In this document: piece after piece, positions 57,255 through 64,000 of the stretch
How the letters are laid out: each line of letters starts with the position of its first letter
How positions within the stretch are numbered: position 1 is the first letter of the stretch
Source: Cyrtodaria siliqua
Lineage: Eukaryota > Mollusca > Bivalvia > Adapedonta > Hiatellidae
Assembly (NCBI GenBank): GCA_037043455.1
Contig: JAWPHD010010397.1
Coordinates: 30,126-94,125 of the forward strand
DNA: 64,000 nt
Reading direction: 5' to 3'
Translations under genes and position numbers: made by a program
Notes under the pieces: generated by a model
Seen by the model: the letters and a program-made list of their open reading frames with translations, nothing else
What the model was told of the DNA's origin: nothing
Databases searched by the model: none

Positions 57255-59060
57255 TGAAAAAATGCAGTCTCGGTTTGACTGAGACTGTTCATGAACTATG
57301 AATGCTGATTATAATTACATGGTCTCAATTCAATGTTTAATTAATGATAACCCTATTAGTGGTAAGAAATGGTACTCGCTATTTATACGTCCAACACCAT
57401 TAGAACGAAATGTCAAAGACATATAAATCATATGCATTCACAAATCAATAAAACAAGACATATATGATAGACCTAGCGCACACCTAAACATTTTAGAAAA
57501 ACAGTATGTACACATAAACTACTGCAGTTCGGGTCGTTGCCATATCGGGTACTACAACAAGGTACTCTTCGTACGTGTCTCTATGCATAATATAAGAAAC
57601 ACCAGTCTGACAATAATGCAGACCACGTGAGAGTCTGTAGAAAGCGGACCTACGGTTAGCGTTTAGCAAGACGTTTGCTACCAATTGGATATGACAAAGA
57701 AGACTTATAAACATACACACAGAAATGTATAATGGTACTTGTTTATTATACCCGTTACGACAACGACTCCATCGGCTACACTATCTGGATATATACTGAA
57801 CAAAAAAAGAAACGTCCGCTGATGTTGATGCTGATTGTCTAGACAGCAAAACAGGAAAAATTAATGATATTTTAAGAATAATTAGATAGAGCTCCAACAA
57901 TAGTCCAAACAAAGATGTTTTTTGAAAAGTTCAGTAAACAAGGGGGTTAGCCCCATTTTCCCTAAAACATGCATTTTGGCCACAAAAAACAAATTAAAGC
58001 TATGAAAATTACCAGAATTTGTCCTAGACAATATTCTCTATATATTCCATACCCCAAAAAAACTTGAACACAACAAAACATAACACAGATTGTGTAGATG
58101 GCAGCTTTTGATTATCAACAATCATCAAATTACCTCCCTTTAACATTTCCATATCATCTGTAAAAGGTTATTGCTTGGCAAATTTGAAACTGTTTAATAG
58201 GATATTTAGTGCTCACTTAAGTGTGCTTGCAAACATCAAACACTGTTTTATTAAAACGTTGTTTAAGCTTTTATACGCCCTCAAAAACTGGCCTATGGAA
58301 ATAACAGCAAAGAAGTCGTTTCTATTTTTGTTCAGTATATATATACACGGCAAACCAAACACAACACAATGAAGTTGCAAGCTGGATTGCTTCAGTCTGT
58401 AGCTTCTCCCAGACACTGCCTTCCTATGATCAAACATCCAAATATCTTCTGCATTCATAGGCACATGAACTGTTACACTAGTAAATTCTAGTTACTGTCT
58501 TTATAAACTGCATATAAGATCCTTCATTGTTGTTATAAATCTGCTACACGTATATGTTAACATTCCCGTTTACCACAATAGGAAGATATAATTATTTATT
58601 ATTATTTTATTTTTCATCTTTGTTTTATAAGTGTCACATTTCAGTATCTGTTTTTAATGTGTCATTAATAAATCATGCAAATATATTTAACGCAGGAGTC
58701 CTTACATAATTTAGAATATTCTCTATTAGAGATTTCTCCATTCTCAGTTTAACAACAAGTACTCGATCTCCCACGGATTACGGAAATACATTTGAACATA
58801 AACTATTAGCATGCTCTCGTCTTGACCCGACGTTTTAAAACACGCATCTGAAGCTGGCAGGAAACTGTCAAAGTTCACGTGCATAGGTGAAAGCAACGCC
58901 ATGTCTTCTTTACACGCGAATAGAAGGTTTAAGTAAATCGGTCTCGGAAACTGGGCTAGAAAACTGAGTAGCAGCATTTAATAAAAGTTTAAAAAAATGG
59001 AAAAAAAGACAGACAATTTCTACTGCTGTATGTCTCTAGTCTAAGAATATTGGATCTCTT
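57255..59060. other. Non-coding stretch downstream of the lipoxygenase
   Basis: A short GTTCATGA family fragment (CTCGGTTTGACTGAGACTGT TCATGAA) lies at ~57268. The rest shows no repeat or gene. Minus-strand AATAAA words near 58570-58700 could serve as polyadenylation signals for the gene upstream. Confidence 0.45.
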
Positions 59061-59065
59061 TTTCT

Positions 59066-60430
59066 TTAGATGCTAATCGAGTTCGGTACATTCCCTGGAT
59101 AAAGGTAGTCATATGGTGGATCGCGAATGTCCTCCTCCATTCTTCTACCTAGTACGAGTAAGTTTGCTTTAAAATACTCAACCTCTGCTACCGCTTTGGA
59201 TTCAAAAATGTAGTTGACCTCAAAATGACCCAGAGGTTTGGTTCCTCGATTGCTCAATATGTTTGTCATTTTCATTGTTTCTAAAATTGATTCCCTGGTT
59301 GGAAGAGTTTCAAAAACATGGGCCTCTGTCAGTTCCGTCCTGTCTATCGGTGGTTCTCCTTGAAGTTTGGCAGGATAATTTAGCGGGTAAGCATATTCGT
59401 CGTACTGTTTAAAGTTTGCCGCTGCATGTCCGACACTGCACGTGTAGATGATACTGGTGAGAACCAGCACAATTTGGTCTTTATTTGTGAATGCACCTTG
59501 ACCAGGGACGCTTTGAAGACCTAAACCTTTCTGATCTACCGGTCTGACCATTTCTATTCTCCAGCTCTGTAGCTCTTTGTCGTTTTCTACGACCTGATCC
59601 GTTTTGTAATAGAGGTTTACATAGGCTGATACATAACTCCGAATTGCGTTATAAAGCTTTAGACCGTCTTCTCTGTAATAGTACCTCGGAAGGATATTAG
59701 GATCGGCGACTCCTCTGTTGGTCAAATCTTCTGGAAGTGTTCCCTCAACGTCCATCCGCCATGTTTGTCTGCGTCGCTTAATCAGCTCAATACAACCTTC
59801 AAGACCAACCGACATCTCGCTGTCGATGTATCCTCCTTTGCTAAGAAGAGTACCTACGGCCGCTGAATTTATAGCAATGAGATAAAGAAAGTGCGGTGCC
59901 AACAACTTAAAGAGTGCGATGACTGCTGGCGGAGTTGCCGATGAGTGATCACGACAATGCCCTCCATTATCAAATGGGTGAAGCCTAAATGGATAACCGA
60001 CTGGTGGATCTGAGCATCGGCGTTGTTTAAACCAAAGTTTGGCGATGTTTCCAAGTGGATGGCGAATCATTCGGATAGAAAACTGGATTGCCGTGTGCCT
60101 GGAACAGTTGTATTGCTATGGGAACGAGTTGTCCATCATTTCGCTGATAGAAAAGCGCAATTGGTGCGCATACGATGGACCCCTCAGAAGTTGGACAATC
60201 GCCAAGTATAATCGTGGTCAACGATAAATAGGCGTTTTTCTTTCAATGCATCATCCAGAGATTTTCCTTGTAAGTACGTTAATAGTTTTGATGGGAGTTA
60301 TACCGAGTTTATCTGGAATTTGATTGCAGAGCCGTATGGATGTGTTGTTCACGCCTGCAAGCCTTTGTGCTCCAAATGCTTCATCAGTCTCCCATCTGAA
60401 ATTGTCATTTGATTCTGGATTTTTAGTGGA
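59066..60430 (-). pseudogene. Lipoxygenase catalytic domain, partial, five frame breaks
   Basis: Lipoxygenases insert O2 into polyunsaturated fatty acids using a non-haem iron. Read leftward, a T-rich tract ending TAG at ~60431 looks like a splice acceptor. The exon then gives RWETDEAFGAQRLAGVN, LCNQIPDKLG, LQGKSLDDALKEKRL, CPTSEGSIVCAPIAL, VPIAIQLFQ, AKLWF, NADAQIHQSVIHLGFTHL, FKLLAPHFLYLIAIN, YTCSVGHAAANFKQYDEY and the terminus PNSISI. Iron ligands of the family are all present: the HxxxxH pair (codons 60006-60004 and 59991-59989), His and Asn of HAAAN (59428-59426 and 59416-59414), and C-terminal Ile before the stop at 59068-59066. The reading frame changes near 60280, 60205, 60047, 60027 and 59910. 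The last ~840 nt are clean. The N-terminal PLAT domain and earlier exons are not in view. It is either a pseudogene or an active gene spoiled by consensus errors. Confidence 0.88.
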
Positions 60431-61200
60431 CTATTTATTCATGTTTAAAAATATAAAAAACCGTACACAAAGGAGAATACTCTTTATGCTCAAATCATCT
60501 TCCGATTCGACTAGAGGAAAACTAAAATGGTGTTTGCCTTCAACTGCGTTTGATTAATGCATCGGTTGTATGTATCTATCTAAAAGAGGCGTTCACATTT
60601 GTAATTCTTAAATGGAATTGAATTTCTCTCGAACCATCTTTTAAAATTGTAATTACCATTTTTGATACCAAAAAAACGTGTTTAAACAAAGCAGTGTTTG
60701 ATGCGTTATTTGTAAAATTAATTTGACGGAATAAAAACAAAAAATGCATTTTTTTAAGTTGGAAGATATCTTCAAAGTGTAGTATATAATAATATAAGCC
60801 TTAACTTCTTAATTCTTCGCAATAAGCTCTAGACGCTATACCTAAATGTTACGAATTCATAAATTTGATTATCTCATAACATGGTTTCTGGGAGTGTAAT
60901 AAAGCCATGACTAGTTGTAGAGCGAACGCGTTACAGTCGCGTAACGTAGCTGACGTCATGAAAACTACAAAACGACGGAAGGCAAGCTGAAATATTATAT
61001 TGAGTTTTATATCTGTCTATGGTTAACAGACTGTGACTCATGTAAGTGGCAATTAAGCATGCTTTACAACTTGAATTCCTAGAGAGAACTCGTCTGAAAA
61101 ACTTGAATGGTATAAACACATATTTTGTAACGTTGAAAAGGTTAACAGTTTCACTTGCTGAAATGACGTTTTCGTAAACCAGTCTATTGTAGCCATATCA
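60431..61200. other. Presumed intron or upstream region of the lipoxygenase
   Basis: No upstream lipoxygenase exon is recognisable here. A short minus-strand run near 60540-60500 (SEDDLSIKSI) is tempting, but stops interrupt it. Confidence 0.4.
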
Positions 61201-61204
61201 TTCT

Positions 61205-61611
61205 CAACATCTCGTACACTGCCTTGCGGGATCCCGAAGAAGGACGGGATTGGCCCGAGCGTTCACGTTTGGTAGCATGTAATCAGCTGTGAATTACTAT
61301 TATGTGTATATTAGCGACGGAACATGTCAGCAAGCCTCAATAGCGCACAATTGATCGAGGCGCCTGTGTTACTGCCCAGGAGAGGTAGGGTTCAAGCCTG
61401 CTGATTGCCCTATTTTTTCGCGGGATCCCGAAGAATGACGGGATTGGCCGAGCGTTCACGATCTGGTAGCATGATAATCAGCTGAATTACTATTTATATG
61501 CATATTAGCGACGGAACATTCACAAGCCTCATTAGCGCAGTCCGGTCGAGGCACTGTGTTACTGCCCAGGAAGGTAGGGTTCAAACTGCTGATTGCCTCA
61601 TTTTTTGCTAA
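61205..61611 (+). repeat. Tandem pair of ~200 bp units with a tRNA-like part
   Basis: Units start at ~61228 and ~61421 with CGGGATCCCGAAGAA(G/T)GACGG, itself a hairpin. They continue with GATTGGCC(C)GAGCGTTCACG, GGTAGCATG, ATTAGCGACGGAACAT, CAAGCCTCA(A/T)TAGCGCA, TGTGTTACTGCCCAGGA and GTAGGGTTCAA. The last three resemble an A box, anticodon region and B box of a tRNA-like gene on the plus strand. Both end GATTGCC(C)T(A/C)ATTTTTT, a plausible Pol III stop. Confidence 0.7.
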
Positions 61612-62063
61612 AAAAATAAAATAATTTTCATTGGTTTCATTATTACACATGGTAACAGTGAACAGTTTATATGTATTGTAATGCACACTATTTCTGTGCT
61701 GATGTGTACTCGTAAGCACGTCGTGCTACAAAGGTGAATATCGTACATCAAATTGTAAGGCATACATCAAGGATTCGCGTAACACAAATTTGATAAAAAA
61801 ACGGTCATGGCGTGTTTACGTCTCCGTGACAACTCTTTTTTATGAATATTGTTTTAACACCGTGACTTGGTCTGTTATTATGTGTTAAACTTTGCGTCCC
61901 AGAAATAATCTGCCTATCTTCTCTCGGAAGCTATCTTACGCTTGCGTAAAACCTTGCTCTGTGATTTCTTTTACAAAATTTCCGCCAATATATAAGGTAA
62001 ATTGAAAAACATTAAAGTGAAGCAATCACGTCGTACATGTGTTATGTGATAAAGAGAATCTAT

Positions 62064-62191
62064 ACATGAGTGACTGTGTATTATTGACTTTAATAAATCT
62101 CGTTGGATAAAAATATAGATTCTCGCAGAGCCTCGTATCCTATCATTTTAAAACTCGTTTATTAAAATCAATAATACACAGTCACTCATGT
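62064..62191. repeat. Inverted repeat, 33-34 bp arms
   Basis: ACATGAGTGACTGTGTATTA TTGACTTTAATAAA is matched inverted at 62158-62191 with one or two differences. A ~60 bp loop lies between the arms. Confidence 0.88.
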
Positions 62192-62344
62192 AAGATCCAT
62201 CTATATAAGTCATAGATGAAGTAGTTATGAATATCCAACAAGTCATAACAAAATCAGAACTCGATGCGTAAAATATTACATTTTATATAGACCTCCTACA
62301 AGTTACATCTCGATAGATACTACTATCAAATATATTTATAAAAA

Positions 62345-62440
62345 TAGGTGTCCACGTAGCAGGATTAAAATCAGGGACCCTACAGCTCTTATTCGGTCTT
62401 CAAGAGCTGAGATGATAACCCTTAAACTACACAACCGGCA
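62345..62440 (-). repeat. Degenerate tRNA-like sequence
   Basis: On the minus strand, GCCGGTTGTGTAGTTTAAGG GTTATC resembles an A box. It is followed by an arm GCTCTTGAAGACCG and a weak B-box-like GATTTTAATCC. Likely an old SINE head or tRNA pseudogene. Confidence 0.4.
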
Positions 62441-62636
62441 TATCGCCTGACTGTAAAATAGAAGGTAGTGTGTTCGAGTGTCAAGAGCGGAAAACTTTGT
62501 ATCTGGAAAATTAAAGTATAAATGTGCATAAAGCAATATTTATTTTTCGTGTTTTATATGAAGCGCCTTACACGTTGGTAACTTAGATACCCCGATTCTC
62601 CTTGAGCTGGTGAACAGAGGTGAATTGATAAACACG

Positions 62637-63487
62637 GGGGCGAACGTGTTTCGCGGTTCGTACGAGTTTTTAAGCGAGAGTGAAAGTTTCGTTACCGAGA
62701 AAACATGGCAGCGCTTTTCTGTGAAAGAGACAGCATAACTCTGTCAAAATGAAAGTCAGAGTTATTGAACACGTGTAACAAACATAACGTGGGGTAAAGA
62801 CTAAAGATGTGTTTGAAGTGTTATGAACCATAGGTAAACATACTTTTCATGGTTATGCCCAAGGTTAGGTTGCAGGTTAGAAATGTAACGGACGAAGACG
62901 GGACGACTACGGACAAGAGTGATCCCTAAGTGGTCTGAGCATTCTACCGCAGCCGGACGCAAAAACAAAATGACAAGAAATATGAATATAATAGATACAT
63001 CAGCTAACCTTTTTGATAGTACACTACCGGTTCTGGCCATTTCATATTCTTACACTGAGTTGTTACGGCCATAAACCATACACTGGAATTGTCAGGGTAT
63101 CAGGTCAATTAATTTGTTCGATTAAACCTTTCTATAAGCCTAATTTCCTCACAAAGACATTTGTCTTCGCTCGGAATCCCACAAAAACTAGACGATTTAG
63201 CACGACGCACAATTTGTAACATTGTCAACAGAGCCGACTGTCACCTTCTAATCACTTTTTTGAGTCTTAATATTTTTTAAAATTAACGATTTGCATAGCG
63301 TAACCATTGTGATGCATCGCGAATGCAAACCAAGAGTTTCCGATATAGTATAAGTCTTCTCTAAGAAAAATAAAAATTAACCTCAGAGGGTGTGTTTACT
63401 AAACCTCCGCCGCCATTATTTCCCGGTAACGAAAATTTCGCTCTCGCTTAAAACTGTACGTGACGACGAAACACTTTCGCCCCTCCG
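62637..63487. mobile_element. TIR element, ~850 bp, ~78 bp ends
   Basis: The left end (62637-62714) reads GGGGGCGAACGTGTTTCG, TTTTAAGCGAGAG, GTTACCGAG and ATGGCAGCG. The right end (63408-63487), inverted, reads GGGGCGAAAGTGTTTCGTCG, TTTTAAGCGAGAG, GTTACCGGG and ATGGCGGCG. The ends are longer and more GC-rich than their surroundings. The interior ORFs are short and unrecognised. Confidence 0.75.
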
Positions 63488-64000
63488 ATAAATAAGACAC
63501 ACCAACAAAGACTACAAATTCGGTTTAAGTATGCATTCACAGTTTTAAGTATAACAGATTAAGATGAATGTTTTGATAGAATCATGTATACTTAACTGTT
63601 TACTAATTGCTATAGTTACGAGAGCTGTTTAAATATACGTGGACTGTTTCGATATCGTACTCATTTTTGACGTTAACCTTTAAGATTTCGTATATGTTGT
63701 AATCCAACTCAAAATAAATCAAATGATTTAAACAAAAACTTGATACCATGTCTTGTTATGTTGAAATGAATGATCTAATAGTGCGAGAAACCAATTCATG
63801 GAGACGTCATTATTTCATAACTGCATTTCGGGAATGGCTAAATGAAAGTAAATTCGTCGGCAAAAATACACAAAACTATAAGTAAATGCACTCTTCCTTG
63901 CTTTTAAGTTGAAACTGACGACGTCATATAAAAGCACGGAGCACTAAAATGTTCATAAAATATTAAATAATATTAACTTTTAATAAAACGAAAAAGAAAA
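63488..64000. other. Non-coding end of the window
   Basis: No repeat partner or coding signal was seen. Confidence 0.45.

Overview
The window is eukaryotic, AT-rich and almost devoid of intact genes. It has spliced gene fragments, tRNA-derived SINEs, an inactivated LINE, and many TIR/foldback elements, microsatellites and minisatellites. Several repeat arrays built on the words TCAAGGTCA / TGACCTTGA, CTTGGAGGTCAA and CATATGA are of a kind I associate with bivalve mollusc genomes. A bivalve is therefore my best guess; this rests on repeat style and has not been searched.

Layout. 1-5.2 kb: a 2.36 kb TIR element with two convergent damaged genes, a SWIM zinc-finger protein (+) and a THAP zinc-finger protein (-). 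5.2-14 kb: a foldback element, a ~160 bp tandem array, a CATATGA array, an hAT-like MITE and a SINE. 14-25 kb: a second CATATGA array, a ~265-290 bp tandem family, SINEs and two more ~150 bp arrays. 25-32.7 kb: short-unit arrays, a TIR element, a possible terminal coding exon, a perfect oestrogen-response-type palindrome, and a tandem array interrupted by a transposon. 33.2-39.3 kb: non-LTR retrotransposon remains on the minus strand (an ORF2 with its RT core deleted, and a separate ORF1). 39.5-42.1 kb: ~350 bp monomers and a nearly perfect 1.17 kb tandem duplication that begins at a 30-G run. 45-51 kb: three minisatellites (61, 21 and 53 bp units) and a nested TIR element. 52-58 kb: a SINE, the second foldback copy and a MITE. 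59.07-60.43 kb: the only conserved host-type gene, the catalytic part of a lipoxygenase on the minus strand, with five frame breaks. 61-63.5 kb: a tandem pair of tRNA-like units, an inverted repeat and a TIR element.

The genes do not form a pathway. The SWIM and THAP genes belong together as cargo of one transposon, and both start codons lie just inside its terminal repeats. The two LINE ORFs may come from one element or from two. The lipoxygenase stands alone. I see no convincing functional novel system. The most informative items are the two-gene SWIM/THAP element, the clustered lipoxygenase frame breaks, the G30-anchored duplication, and the inverted pair of CATATGA arrays with a conserved flank.
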